Shown here: in pieces, positions 1 to 8,941 of the stretch | How the letters are laid out: every line of letters starts with the position of its first letter | How positions within the stretch are numbered: position 1 is the first letter of the stretch | From: Marinirhabdus sp963799365 | Lineage (GTDB): Bacteria; Bacteroidota; Bacteroidia; Flavobacteriales; Flavobacteriaceae | Reading direction: 5' to 3' | DNA length: 64,000 nucleotides | Assembly (NCBI GenBank): GCA_963799365.1 | Contig: CAWCWV010000007.1 | Coordinates: forward strand, 62,001-126,000 | Program-made: the position numbers and the translations under genes | Notes under the pieces: model-generated | Databases searched by the model: none | The model's input: only the letters and a program-made list of their open reading frames with translations | Told to the model about the DNA's origin: nothing

Positions 1-651
1 CATAGAACCAAATTCGGCAATAAATTTTTTGGCTGTTTTATCTCCTACGCCAGGTAGTCCAGGAATATTATCACTTGCATCGCCCATCATTCCTAAATAG
101 TCAATAACCTGTAAAGGACTTTCAACTTCAAACTTTTTCTGAACTTCGGGAATTCCCCAGGTTTCGTAGCCACCGCCAAAGGATTTGGGACGGTACATAA
201 AAATATTTTCAGAAACTAATTGTGCAAAATCTTTATCGGGCGTTACCATAAAAGTGGTGTAGCCTTCTTTTTCTGCTTTTTTGGCAAGTGTGCCTATGAC
301 ATCATCGGCTTCGAAGCCTTCTTCTACAATAATGGGAATTTTCATTGCTTCCAGAATGTCGCAAATAATTGGAATGGCAGAGCGAATATCGTCTGGAGTT
401 TCGTCCCTATTGGCTTTGTAATCCTCAAACATTTCTTTTCGATCCACACTTCCGCCTTTATCGAAACATACAGCGAGATGGTCCGGGCGTTCGCGTTTCA
501 CAACGTCAATTAACGAGTTCATGAACCCCATAATGGCGCTGGTATTCTGGCCTTTGGAATTTATTCTCGGGTTCTTTATAAAAGCATAATAGCCACGAAA
601 TATAAGCGCGTAAGCATCTACTAGGAAAAGGCGTTTTTTTTGGTCTGGCAT
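1..651 (-). CDS. polA: DNA polymerase I, 5'-3' exonuclease part (5' end of gene, truncated by window edge)
   Basis: The 217 visible residues are the N-terminal 5'-3' nuclease domain of DNA polymerase I, which removes RNA primers and damaged strands during replication and repair. Visible family motifs are LFLVDAYALIFRGYYAF near the start, CFDKGGSVDRKEMF, the acidic metal-binding EGFEADDVIGTLA and TPDKDFAQLV, and the helix-hairpin-helix region GMMGDASDNIPGLPGVGDKTA. The frame is open to the first base, so the proofreading and polymerase domains should lie beyond the left edge. The start at MPDQKKR fits the usual family start. A -7-like box lies about 20 bases upstream. A free-standing exonuclease cannot be strictly excluded, but polA is far more likely. 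Confidence 0.93.
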   Translation of the reverse strand, partial: MPDQKKRLFLVDAYALIFRGYYAFIKNPRINSKGQNTSAIMGFMNSLIDVVKRERPDHLAVCFDKGGSVDRKEMFEDYKANRDETPDDIRSAIPIICDILEAMKIPIIVEEGFEADDVIGTLAKKAEKEGYTTFMVTPDKDFAQLVSENIFMYRPKSFGGGYETWGIPEVQKKFEVESPLQVIDYLGMMGDASDNIPGLPGVGDKTAKKFIAEFGSM

Positions 652-670
652 TGTGTTTAGGTCTTTCCTT

Positions 671-678
671 CAAAAATA
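671..678 (-). promoter_or_regulatory. Putative -7 promoter box of polA
   Basis: On the minus strand this reads TATTTTTG, matching the Bacteroidota -7 consensus TAnnTTTG, 19 bases before the polA start codon. A matching -33 TTTG at the usual spacing is not clear, so this is a weak call. Confidence 0.35.
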
Positions 679-718
679 ACAAGAACCCATCAAAAAACAG
701 AGTTTTGTTGAAAAAGAA

Positions 719-742
719 AAACCGCTCTCCTCAAAGCGGTTT
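719..742 (-). terminator. Hairpin with T-run on the minus strand, left border of the cyanophycin locus
   Basis: The 8-bp stem AAACCGCT/AGCGGTTT encloses a short loop. Read on the minus strand it is followed by a T-rich tract, as in an intrinsic terminator. It lies upstream of polA and of the divergent iaaA, so it could stop antisense readthrough from cphB. Bases 721-740 are identical to 5661-5680 in the hairpin after cphA. Confidence 0.5.
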
Positions 743-893
743 AACTTTACGCTGAAAAATCCCCCAACGAATATGATTATATGCATAAATCGGCGTAAAA
801 ATAACCAAGTACAAAAGAATTAACTTGAAGGAAATTTTACTTCTTTGTTATGAAATAGTTTTGGGATTTGTAATTTCCCCAAAAATTAAAAAA

Positions 894-1826
894 ATGAAAA
901 CATTTTCTATCGCAATCCATGGCGGAGCAGGAACTCTTCTAAAAGGACAAATGACTAGTGAAAAGGAAGCGGCTTACAAAAATGCGCTGCAAGCAGCGTT
1001 AGATACCGGATATTCAATTTTGGAACAGAAAGGAACTTCGTTGGATGCGGTGGAAGCTGCTGTAAAAATACTAGAAGATTCACCGCTATTTAACGCAGGA
1101 AAAGGAAGTGTGTTTACTGCTGAAGGCACCCACGAAATGGATGCTGCCATTATGGAAGGAAAGGAATTGAAAGCAGGAGCCGTTTCTTTAATTACTGGCA
1201 TTAAAAATCCAGTGAGTTTGGCTCGTGATGTTATGGAAAAGAGCGAGCACGTATTCCTGGCAGGAGCGGGAGCCATGGAATTTGCAAAAGAAAACCATCA
1301 CAATATCGTACCTTCTAATTATTTCTATGATGAATTACGCTACCAACAATGGCAGAATTTAAAGGGGAGTGATGCATTTCAGTTAGACCATTCAGTAAAG
1401 AAAGACGCTAAGTTTGGAACCGTAGGTGCAGTGGCTTGTGATGCTTTTGGAACGATCGCGGCAGCAACCTCAACAGGAGGAATGACTAATAAAAAATGGG
1501 GGCGTGTAGGGGACAGCCCTATGATTGGTGCTGGAAATTATGCCAACAATAGCACCTGTGCTGTTAGTTGTACAGGAAGTGGAGAATTTTTTATAAGAGG
1601 CGTAGTAGCATATGATGTTTCTTGTTTAATGGAATATAAAGGCATGTCGCTTTCTGAAGCAGCTTCAGAAGTAATTCAGCATAGAGTTTTAAAACTAGGG
1701 GGTGATGGGGGTTTAATTGCTGTAGATGCTCAAGGAAATATTGCCATGCCATTTAATACGGAAGGGATGTATCGTGCATTTAAAAAATCTACAGGAGCAA
1801 CAAAAATTTCAATTTATAAAGAGTAA
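894..1826 (+). CDS. iaaA: Isoaspartyl peptidase / L-asparaginase (plant-type Ntn hydrolase)
   Basis: This 310-residue protein belongs to the Thr-type N-terminal nucleophile hydrolases, which mature by self-cleavage and split beta-aspartyl dipeptides and L-asparagine. It opens with the family's IAIHGGAGTL motif. The predicted nucleophile is Thr176 in KFGTVGAVACD, the autocleavage point; TSTGGMTNK and GTGSGE-like glycine segments (here CTGSGEFF) follow. The frame extends back to a TTG at 825, but the added 23 residues precede the family's normal start, so the ATG at 894 is chosen. It converges with cyanophycinase, and the product of that enzyme, beta-Asp-Arg, is a known substrate of this family, so a role in cyanophycin breakdown is inferred. 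No signal peptide is seen, so it is probably cytoplasmic. Confidence 0.9.
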   Translation: MKTFSIAIHGGAGTLLKGQMTSEKEAAYKNALQAALDTGYSILEQKGTSLDAVEAAVKILEDSPLFNAGKGSVFTAEGTHEMDAAIMEGKELKAGAVSLITGIKNPVSLARDVMEKSEHVFLAGAGAMEFAKENHHNIVPSNYFYDELRYQQWQNLKGSDAFQLDHSVKKDAKFGTVGAVACDAFGTIAAATSTGGMTNKKWGRVGDSPMIGAGNYANNSTCAVSCTGSGEFFIRGVVAYDVSCLMEYKGMSLSEAASEVIQHRVLKLGGDGGLIAVDAQGNIAMPFNTEGMYRAFKKSTGATKISIYKE

Positions 1827-1846
1827 TGAGCCGGCCCTTCGATACA

Positions 1847-1890
1847 ATTCAAACAAGTAGAGCGCCAATAGGCGCTCTACTTGTTTGAAT
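1847..1890. terminator. Perfect 20-bp hairpin between convergent iaaA and cphB
   Basis: Bases 1847-1866 pair without mismatch with 1871-1890 around the loop AATA. The position between two convergent stop codons suggests a bidirectional terminator, although a long U-tract is lacking on either side. It is followed immediately by a second, weaker stem (1888-1897 with 1963-1972). Confidence 0.65.
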
Positions 1891-1970
1891 CACTCAGGAA
1901 CCTTTGCTTCGGCTTTAAATTTTAAACTTCAAAATTTAATCAGCCATTAAAATCAAAGGTAGCTGAGTGA

Positions 1971-2003
1971 TTTTTTATAAAATGCACAGCATTTTATAAA
2001 AAA
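1971..2003. terminator. Second convergent hairpin, 15-bp stem with T/A flanks
   Basis: Bases 1971-1985 pair perfectly with 1989-2003 around the loop ACA. The left arm begins with six T and the right arm ends with six A, so the hairpin has a U-tract on either transcript. It lies just before the cphB stop codon and is well placed to end iaaA transcripts and to protect cphB mRNA ends. Confidence 0.55.
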
Positions 2004-2014
2004 TTGTACCGAAG

Positions 2015-2875
2015 CTAACCTTCAATAACAGGAAGTGATGAGGGAGAAACGTTTACTTTTTTCTTTTTAATATTAAACCGATCTCCATTCGCCAAAATAT
2101 GTGTTTTTAAGTTGGTAAGTGACATAGGAGTGCCCTCTTCAAGAACGTGATGATTGTTGAGTTTAGCTTTACGCGCGTTAAAGAGAATAACCATTCCAGA
2201 ACCAATTACTTCAAAAGTATTATTTTTAATAATAACTCCAGTATCTTCTGCAAGTCCTACGCCTATAAGATCTGGGTATCTCGCCACTGCTTCGGCCATT
2301 CTGCCAAATCTTCCGCGCCGTATAAAATGTGAATCTATAATTAATTCAGGAATGAAAGACATGCCTTCTTTCATCTTTACCGCTCCTTTAATAAAGGATT
2401 CTTTACTGCTTCCCCCTGAGATCATTTCCTTACTCATACACATGGCTCCTGCACTTGTCCCAGCAATTACAAAATGTTCCTTTTCGTAACGCTCCATCAT
2501 AATCTTATGAAGGGTAGTGCCGCCAATGGCTCGGGTAATATTGGACTGGTTTCCCCCAGAGAACATCACACAAGCTGCTTTCTTCATTAATTCAATATTT
2601 CCAGGAGTTTCAGATTGATCCCGATCGCGAATGTTCAACACCTGCAGATTTTTACAACCTAATTTTCCAAAGGCTTGTAAATAGTTTTCACCCACTTCCT
2701 CAGGGATACTAGAGGCAGTTGGAATAATAAGAATTAGAGCTTCTTTACCGCCACTTTCTTTTACAACGCGGGATAAAATACCCTCTTCAATAAACTCAAG
2801 ATGGTAGATTTCGTTTTCTTCAATTCCTTTGTCTTCATTACCTCCTATAGGGATTAAGGTTCCTTTTGCTTGCAT
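2015..2875 (-). CDS. cphB: Cyanophycinase (peptidase family S51)
   Basis: This 286-residue serine exopeptidase removes beta-Asp-Arg dipeptides from cyanophycin (multi-L-arginyl-poly-aspartate). The start LIPIGGNEDK is typical of the family. The nucleophile is Ser141 in the elbow AGTSAGAMCMS. FSGGNQSNI (about 105-113), DSHFIRRGRFGRM and GVGLAEDTGVII are the usual conserved blocks. There is no signal peptide, so this is the intracellular type that mobilises stored granules. It is divergent from cyanophycin synthetase with 118 bases between start codons, which suggests shared regulation, and convergent with the isoaspartyl peptidase. Length is normal for the family. Confidence 0.93.
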   Translation of the reverse strand: MQAKGTLIPIGGNEDKGIEENEIYHLEFIEEGILSRVVKESGGKEALILIIPTASSIPEEVGENYLQAFGKLGCKNLQVLNIRDRDQSETPGNIELMKKAACVMFSGGNQSNITRAIGGTTLHKIMMERYEKEHFVIAGTSAGAMCMSKEMISGGSSKESFIKGAVKMKEGMSFIPELIIDSHFIRRGRFGRMAEAVARYPDLIGVGLAEDTGVIIKNNTFEVIGSGMVILFNARKAKLNNHHVLEEGTPMSLTNLKTHILANGDRFNIKKKKVNVSPSSLPVIEG

Positions 2876-2993
2876 GATAATTAATTATAAGATTACAAAA
2901 ATACATCATTTGAAATAGGAAATTGATATATTTAGCAATTGTTCCTTCAAGAGGATTTAAAAAAAATATCCAACCTAAAAAAACACTTCCTTC

Positions 2994-5630
2994 ATGAAAA
3001 TACGTGAAATAAACGCAATGCGTGGCCCCAACTACTGGTCGGTACGACGCCATAAACTCATTGTAATGGTGCTAGATCTAGAAAAAATGGAAGCCTATCC
3101 TTCTAATAAAATCCCAGGATTCTTAGAGCGCTTAAAAGCCATGTTTCCTACCATGTATGAACATAGATGTAGTGTGGGAGAGCCCGGCGGATTTTTTCAG
3201 CGTGTAGAGGAAGGAACCTGGATGGGTCATATTATTGAACACATTGCGTTGGAAATTCAAACAATAGCAGGTATGGATACTGGCTTTGGAAGAACACGTG
3301 ATTATGGAGAGCTAGGTGTTTATAATGTGGTGTTTAGTTATATGGAAGAAAATGTAGGGCGTTTTGCGGCCGAAGCTTCTGTTAAAATTTGTGAGGCATT
3401 AATTTCGGCTGAAGATTATGATCTAGAGCCAGATATTCAGAAAATGCGTGAACTTAGGGAGTCTTCAAGATTAGGACCAAGTACTGGAAGTATTGTTGAA
3501 GAAGCTGAGAGTAGAGGAATTCCGTGGATTCGATTAAACCAATATTCATTATGCCAATTAGGTTATGGTGCCAATCAAAAACGAATTCAGGCTACGGTTA
3601 CCTCAGAGACTTCTTCTATTGGCGTAGAGTTGGCTTGCGATAAGGAAGACACCAAATATTTACTGGAACAAGCCGAAGTTGAGGTGCCACGTGGTGATAT
3701 TATTAGTCGCGAGAGTAGTCTGGAAGCTTCGTGTAAATATGTAGGGTACCCGTTGGTGATAAAACCAATAGACGGGAATCATGGAAGAGGAATTACGGTA
3801 GATATAGAAAACTACGAAGAAGCTGTCGTAGCATTTCACGCTGCCCAAGCGGTGAGCAGAAGAGTTATTGTAGAAAAATATATAACGGGTGCAGACTATA
3901 GATTGCTTGTAATTAATAATGTACTAGTAGCAGGTGCAAAACGAACACCCGCGCATGTAGTTGGGAATGGAAAAGATACGGTAGAAGATTTAATTATTGA
4001 AGTAAATAAAGACCCGCGCAGAGGGTATGGTCACGAAAAAGTATTAACACAAATTACAGTAAACGACCTTACCAAGACGATTATTAAAGATGCAGGTAAA
4101 ACATTAGCTTCGGTTTTGGATAAAGGTGAAATTTTGTTGCTGAAAGATACCGCAAATTTAAGCACAGGGGGAACAGCCGAAGATATTACAGATATTATCC
4201 ACCCTGCCAACGTAAGTATGGCAGAGCGGATTTCAAAAATTATTGACTTAGATATCTGCGGAATTGATATCATGACAACCGATATTTCGCAACCGCTTTC
4301 AGAAACAGGAGGCGCCATACTTGAGGTGAATGCAGGACCTGGATTTAGGATGCACTTAGCTCCTACAACAGGGCTTCCAAGAAATGTAGCTGCTCCCGTA
4401 ATAGATAAGTTATTCCCGAAACAAGGCGATACAGGGCGTATTCCTATTACGGCTATTACAGGAACCAATGGTAAAACAACCACAAGCCGTTTAATTGCCC
4501 ATATGGCAAAAATGAGTGGATTTAGAGTTGGATATACTACAAGTGATGGGGTATACATACAAAATAGATTATTAATGACGGGAGATTGTACCGGTCCATC
4601 TAGTGCAGAATTTGTACTACGCGATCCTACAGTAAATTTTGCAGTATTAGAATGTGCCCGTGGAGGTTTACTTAGAGCGGGACTTGGATTTAAAAACTGT
4701 AATGTAGCTGTTGTTACGAACGTTGCGGCAGATCACTTAGGGTTAAAAGGAATTCATACTATAGATCAATTAGCTCGCGTAAAAGGAGTGATTCCAGAAA
4801 CGGTTTTACCAGATGGTTATGCTATTTTAAACGCAGACGATGATTTGGTGTACGAAATGCGCCGAAGCATAAACTGTAACCTTGCACTATTTTCCATGGA
4901 CGAAAATAATACGCGAATCAAAGCCTTACAACGTAGAGGAGGTATTACGGCAGTGTATGAAAATGGGTTTGTGACAATTTGCAAGGGCGAGTGGAAAATG
5001 CGTGTGATGCGAGCAATAGACATTCCGCTAACGTATGGTGGGAAGGCAGATTTTATGATTCAGAATGTGTTAGGAGCTGTGTTGGCAGCTAACGTACAGG
5101 GTATTCGTATTGAAGATATGAAGGTGGCTTTGGAAACTTTTATTCCCTCTGCAGCACAAACACCAGGACGTTTAAATCTCTTTGAGTTTGAAAACTTTAC
5201 TATTTTACTGGACTATGCTCATAATCCTGCAGGAATGCGTGCATTGAAGCAATTTTCAGATAAACTAGAAGCCTCACATAGAGTGTGTATAATTGCTGGA
5301 ATTGGGGATAGAAGGGAAGAAGATAATAATGAAATTGGAAGTATTGCTGCTGATATGGCAGATGAAATTATTATTAGACAAGACAAACGCCTGCGTGGAA
5401 GAACCGAAGAAGAACTCATTAAAATGCTGGACGACGGTATTAAAATGAAAAACCCGACGCTTAAAACGACCGTAATCCCTTCAGAAAAAGAAGCAATTAC
5501 GCACGCAGTGAATACTGCGAAAAAAGGTTCTCTTATTATTTTATGCAGCGACGTAGTGCCAGATGCGCTAGCGTTAGTTCAAAAATTTAAAGCACAAGAG
5601 GCAAACGGAGAGAAGATTTTTTCGCAATAA
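2994..5630 (+). CDS. cphA: Cyanophycin synthetase
   Basis: This 878-residue enzyme extends a poly-aspartate backbone and attaches arginine to each side chain, using two ATP-dependent sites. In order the sequence shows an N-terminal domain (about 1-160), an ATP-grasp domain (about 215-475, with YPLVIKPIDGNHGRGI and the metal-binding EVNAGPG at 444-450), and a Mur-ligase-like domain (about 485-870) with the P-loop GTNGKTT at 490-496. LLDYAHNPAGMRAL and RRGGI-type segments in the C-terminal part are also Mur-like. Length is normal for CphA1. It is divergent from cphB, and a clear terminator follows. Stored cyanophycin would serve as a nitrogen and carbon reserve in the cytoplasm. Confidence 0.96.
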   Translation: MKIREINAMRGPNYWSVRRHKLIVMVLDLEKMEAYPSNKIPGFLERLKAMFPTMYEHRCSVGEPGGFFQRVEEGTWMGHIIEHIALEIQTIAGMDTGFGRTRDYGELGVYNVVFSYMEENVGRFAAEASVKICEALISAEDYDLEPDIQKMRELRESSRLGPSTGSIVEEAESRGIPWIRLNQYSLCQLGYGANQKRIQATVTSETSSIGVELACDKEDTKYLLEQAEVEVPRGDIISRESSLEASCKYVGYPLVIKPIDGNHGRGITVDIENYEEAVVAFHAAQAVSRRVIVEKYITGADYRLLVINNVLVAGAKRTPAHVVGNGKDTVEDLIIEVNKDPRRGYGHEKVLTQITVNDLTKTIIKDAGKTLASVLDKGEILLLKDTANLSTGGTAEDITDIIHPANVSMAERISKIIDLDICGIDIMTTDISQPLSETGGAILEVNAGPGFRMHLAPTTGLPRNVAAPVIDKLFPKQGDTGRIPITAITGTNGKTTTSRLIAHMAKMSGFRVGYTTSDGVYIQNRLLMTGDCTGPSSAEFVLRDPTVNFAVLECARGGLLRAGLGFKNCNVAVVTNVAADHLGLKGIHTIDQLARVKGVIPETVLPDGYAILNADDDLVYEMRRSINCNLALFSMDENNTRIKALQRRGGITAVYENGFVTICKGEWKMRVMRAIDIPLTYGGKADFMIQNVLGAVLAANVQGIRIEDMKVALETFIPSAAQTPGRLNLFEFENFTILLDYAHNPAGMRALKQFSDKLEASHRVCIIAGIGDRREEDNNEIGSIAADMADEIIIRQDKRLRGRTEEELIKMLDDGIKMKNPTLKTTVIPSEKEAITHAVNTAKKGSLIILCSDVVPDALALVQKFKAQEANGEKIFSQ

Positions 5631-5657
5631 AACCCCTATTTTAAATAATTATAAAAA

Positions 5658-5690
5658 AAGACCGCTCTCCTCAAAGCGGTCTTCTTATTT
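5658..5690 (+). terminator. Intrinsic terminator of cphA, right border of the cyanophycin locus
   Basis: A stem AAGACCGCT/AGCGGTCTT is flanked by an A-run on the left and a T-rich tract on the right, 27 bases after the cphA stop. Its core is identical to the hairpin at 719-742. The remaining bases to 5907 hold a short GCTGG/CCAGC stem but no recognisable gene. Confidence 0.75.
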
Positions 5691-5907
5691 CACATTCTTG
5701 GTTAGGTTGCTGGAGTTCCAGCTGTATGTGATATTTAAAATCTGGGTCTTATTTTCAAAGACCAACTAACCTATCTTTTCAATCCCCTGTAAAGAAATAG
5801 GTAACTATAAAATTATAATAAAACATATTTTAAAACCTATATGAATTCATAGAGTTTAAAATTTACTAGAATTCATAGAACCAGTTTTTATAATAGCATC
5901 TGTATGA

Positions 5908-7803
5908 TTATCTTTTTAAGATTATAAACTCCGATCTTCTGTTTTTTTGATGTTGCGCGTCTGAACAATTGGAACCACATGCAACTACTGGTCGACTTTC
6001 TCCAAAGCCTTCGCCAGATATTCTTGATGCGCTAATTCCTTTGGAAATTACGTATTGTACGGTACTCTGTGCTCTTCTTTGAGAAAGATCTAAGTTGTAC
6101 TCCTCTGCCGCGCGGTTGTCTGTATGGCTTTCTGCCTTAATTACCAGGCTAGGATATTTCATCATTAGTGCAACCAAATTATCCAATTCAAAGGCAGCTT
6201 TAGGGGTGATATTACTTTTATCCAACGGAAAATATATTGGATTGAGAACAACCTTATCATCTACAATAAGTTTTTCGATAGGCCTAAGTTTAATGGTTTT
6301 CTTCAATGTAATATTACTAGCCACTTCTACATCAATAGCGTTACTTTCAAAATTATTTGCGACAGCTTGCACTTCGTGTTCTTTTTCACATTCGGCGATT
6401 AGAATTACGGTACCATCTTCTCCAGTTGTTTTTGTACTCAATTTGTTGCCAAATTTGTCATACAAGTCTACTCTTGCTCCTGCGATTGGTTCTTTTGTAT
6501 ATTCGTTTTCTACTTTTACAATCATTTCAACTTCACACAATGGCGTTAGCTGTTTTGTGCTATAAATATCGTCACTTCCTTTACCACCCGAGCGGTTTGA
6601 GGATAGATAGCCTTCTTGTGTGCCTGGGTTATAAATAAATGCGAAATCATCATCGGGGCTGTTAATACCTAAGCCCATGTTTTTTGGTTCTCCAAATTCA
6701 TTTCCTTCAGCTGGAGCATAAAAAACGTCTAAACCTCCTAAACCCATATGGCCTGTACTAGAAAAATATAAATCTCCATTAGCGTCTATAAAAGGAAATA
6801 GGTCTTTTCCTTCTGTATTTATAGTATCACTAAGACGTTGGGGAGTGCCAAGGTTACCTTCTCTGCTTACAGAAACTTTGTAAATGTCACCAGCTCCCTT
6901 ACCACCAGGCATGTCGCTTACAAAAAATAAGGTATTACCATCTGGGCTCAGAGCTGGGTGTCCCGTAGAGTACTCATCACTATTAAATGCAACGGATTGT
7001 ACATCTTTCCATTGCCCTTCGACCCATTCTGCATAATATAGATTTATTTGATTTACGCCTTCTTCGCTTTTGTCATACTTTCCTTTGTAATAATCGTTTC
7101 GGTCAAAATACATTCTTTTTCCATCTGCGGTTATGGCTATGTTACCTTCGTGGTATTTGGTATTTATTTCTTTGTTTTTAAGTAGTTCAGCATTTTTTAT
7201 AGTGCCTCCTACATTATCAGCTATGTATATATCTAAGTATGGCTCTTCGTTCCATCCATATTTTTTTCGAGTTGTATTTCTGGCTGAAGAGAAATAAAAA
7301 TCGTTCCCTACCAGAATTCCACCAAATTCAGAATATTCGGTATTGATATCTTTCATATTTGTGGTAGAAAACTTGGGCTGTTCCTCCATTAATTTAGGAA
7401 CGTAATTGGGGTTTTTCAGAAATTCCTTGGAACGGGAATCATCAGGAGCCATTTCTGAAAATTGCTTCATTGCAATATTATAGTCGCTAAACTTTCCATT
7501 TGCTTTTAGTGACTGGGCGTAATTATAAACAGTTTCGGCAGTTATCTTTTTGCTTTTAACAACACGTTTGTAATAGGTTTCGGCTTTTCTGGTATCATTA
7601 ATGTAAAAATAACTGTTGCCTAATTGTTCAAAAACATAAAAATCGCCTTTTCCTTTTTTGAGAAGTTTTTGATAGGCTTCTGCCGCATCTGTAAACCGAA
7701 GGCCTTTATAAAGATCGTCTGCTTTTTTGGTGTCTTTATTTTGCCCAATACTAAAATTTGTATTGAAAGCTAAAAGAATTAACATCGTATATATTTTTTT
7801 CAT
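5908..7803 (-). CDS. PorE-like OmpA-family lipoprotein-type partner: TPR, PD40 propeller, CRD fold and OmpA domain
   Basis: This 631-residue protein has a signal peptide ending near FSIGQ. Tetratricopeptide-like helices follow (about 20-125), then a PD40/WD40-like beta-propeller (about 150-420, repeats such as GHPALSPDGNTLFFVSDMPGG), a carboxypeptidase-regulatory-like beta-sandwich (about 425-505) and a C-terminal OmpA/MotB peptidoglycan-binding domain (about 515-631, with SHTDNRAAEEYNLDLSQRRA). This order is that of PorE, a T9SS component linking the outer-membrane complex to peptidoglycan. It is the second gene of an operon after a PorP/SprF protein, 24 bases apart. Such pairs occur in several copies in flavobacteria and often serve a particular adhesin; none is visible here. 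No lipobox cysteine is evident. Confidence 0.85.
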   Translation of the reverse strand: MKKIYTMLILLAFNTNFSIGQNKDTKKADDLYKGLRFTDAAEAYQKLLKKGKGDFYVFEQLGNSYFYINDTRKAETYYKRVVKSKKITAETVYNYAQSLKANGKFSDYNIAMKQFSEMAPDDSRSKEFLKNPNYVPKLMEEQPKFSTTNMKDINTEYSEFGGILVGNDFYFSSARNTTRKKYGWNEEPYLDIYIADNVGGTIKNAELLKNKEINTKYHEGNIAITADGKRMYFDRNDYYKGKYDKSEEGVNQINLYYAEWVEGQWKDVQSVAFNSDEYSTGHPALSPDGNTLFFVSDMPGGKGAGDIYKVSVSREGNLGTPQRLSDTINTEGKDLFPFIDANGDLYFSSTGHMGLGGLDVFYAPAEGNEFGEPKNMGLGINSPDDDFAFIYNPGTQEGYLSSNRSGGKGSDDIYSTKQLTPLCEVEMIVKVENEYTKEPIAGARVDLYDKFGNKLSTKTTGEDGTVILIAECEKEHEVQAVANNFESNAIDVEVASNITLKKTIKLRPIEKLIVDDKVVLNPIYFPLDKSNITPKAAFELDNLVALMMKYPSLVIKAESHTDNRAAEEYNLDLSQRRAQSTVQYVISKGISASRISGEGFGESRPVVACGSNCSDAQHQKNRRSEFIILKR

Positions 7804-7827
7804 TCTGAATGAAATTATAATTGTTTG

Positions 7828-8742
7828 TTAGAAGTATCTAGGAGAGCGTAAGGTTCTTTTCTTGAAGTAGACATCAAAAGTGAGTATCACCTCATGTGAT
7901 GAGCTGGATACAGCTTGTATATCTGAAATTACCCTGTCATAGGCGTATCCAATCCGTATATAGTCTGTTATCTGAAAGCCAACCAAACCACTAAATGAAT
8001 CGTCTAACCTATAATTGGCTCCAATTTCAAATCTATCATACAATAAGGCATTTAAATTTCCGTCCAAAGACAAGGGTGCGTTAAATGCAGATTTAACCAT
8101 TACCGAAGGTTTTAGTTTTACATTTTCAGCTACTTGAAATACATAACCAGCTGTTGCGAAGTAATGGTTTGTTTCACTTCCATACTTTAAACCATTTTCA
8201 TCTAAATGAACTGAATTTAAAAGGTTTGGCACCGATAGGCCTACATAATAATTTTCCCCATAAAAAAAAGCGCCAGTACCAATATTAGGATAGGTGTTGC
8301 TAATATCTTGAGAAAAGAAAGGGTCTGCGGGATCTTGTAATGCCAAGGCTGTAAGCCCTACATCATGAAATGTTGCTCCCGCTTTAACTCCAAGCGCAAG
8401 TTTTGTATTTGCGCCTACCTGAAGGGTGTAGGAGAAATCTGCATACACATTCGTCTCGCTTACGGGCCCCAGTTCATCCTTAATTGCAGAAAGTCCCAAA
8501 CCAACTTTGTCATTCATAGGGGAGTGAGCAGAAAAGGTAAAAGTTTCTGGAGCTCCATCCAGTCCAGACCATTGTTTTCGATAGAGAGCTGTTAAGGATA
8601 GGCTTTCTTTACTGCCAGCATAAGCGGGGTTCACTATATTCATATTGTACATGTATTGTGTGTATTGTGGATCCTGTTGGGCAGTTGAATTAGTTATCCA
8701 AAACAGCATGGCTGTGAAAGTAATGATGCATATTTTTTTCAT
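7828..8742 (-). CDS. PorP/SprF family type IX secretion outer-membrane protein
   Basis: The 304-residue protein has a signal peptide (about 1-21, ending STAQ) followed by QDPQYTQYMYNMNIVNPAYAGS, the hallmark opening of the PorP/SprF family split here by a few residues of variation. The rest shows alternating beta strands of an outer-membrane barrel, ending DVYFKKRTLRSPRYF. In Flavobacterium, SprF is needed for secretion of the gliding adhesin SprB by the T9SS. The downstream gene is the usual OmpA-like partner. The intergenic stretch upstream (8743-8941) holds no gene. Whether this paralogue is the core PorP or an accessory SprF cannot be told from the window. Confidence 0.88.
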   Translation of the reverse strand: MKKICIITFTAMLFWITNSTAQQDPQYTQYMYNMNIVNPAYAGSKESLSLTALYRKQWSGLDGAPETFTFSAHSPMNDKVGLGLSAIKDELGPVSETNVYADFSYTLQVGANTKLALGVKAGATFHDVGLTALALQDPADPFFSQDISNTYPNIGTGAFFYGENYYVGLSVPNLLNSVHLDENGLKYGSETNHYFATAGYVFQVAENVKLKPSVMVKSAFNAPLSLDGNLNALLYDRFEIGANYRLDDSFSGLVGFQITDYIRIGYAYDRVISDIQAVSSSSHEVILTFDVYFKKRTLRSPRYF

Positions 8743-8941
8743 TATTAAAAAAGTATTTTCTTATTAGTTGAAAGCTTTAACTTCAAATAAATGATTGAAG
8801 TTGTGGCCACTCTTATTAGGTATATTCAGTACCGAGCTTATAATCTTATACAAGATTTTTACCTAATTTTATAGCAATATGTTATAACTGTTTTGGTTTC
8901 TTAAATGCTATCGTATATTGTAATTGATTTTGATATCTATT

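Noticed and set aside
220..513. Open frame on the plus strand inside polA
   Set aside because: It lies antisense to a clear polA coding sequence and has no recognisable features.
825..893. Upstream extension of the isoaspartyl peptidase from a TTG
   Set aside because: The added 23 residues precede the family's normal start and the ATG at 894 fits better.
2154..2489. Plus-strand frame inside cyanophycinase
   Set aside because: It is a shadow of the complete cphB gene with all catalytic motifs on the other strand.
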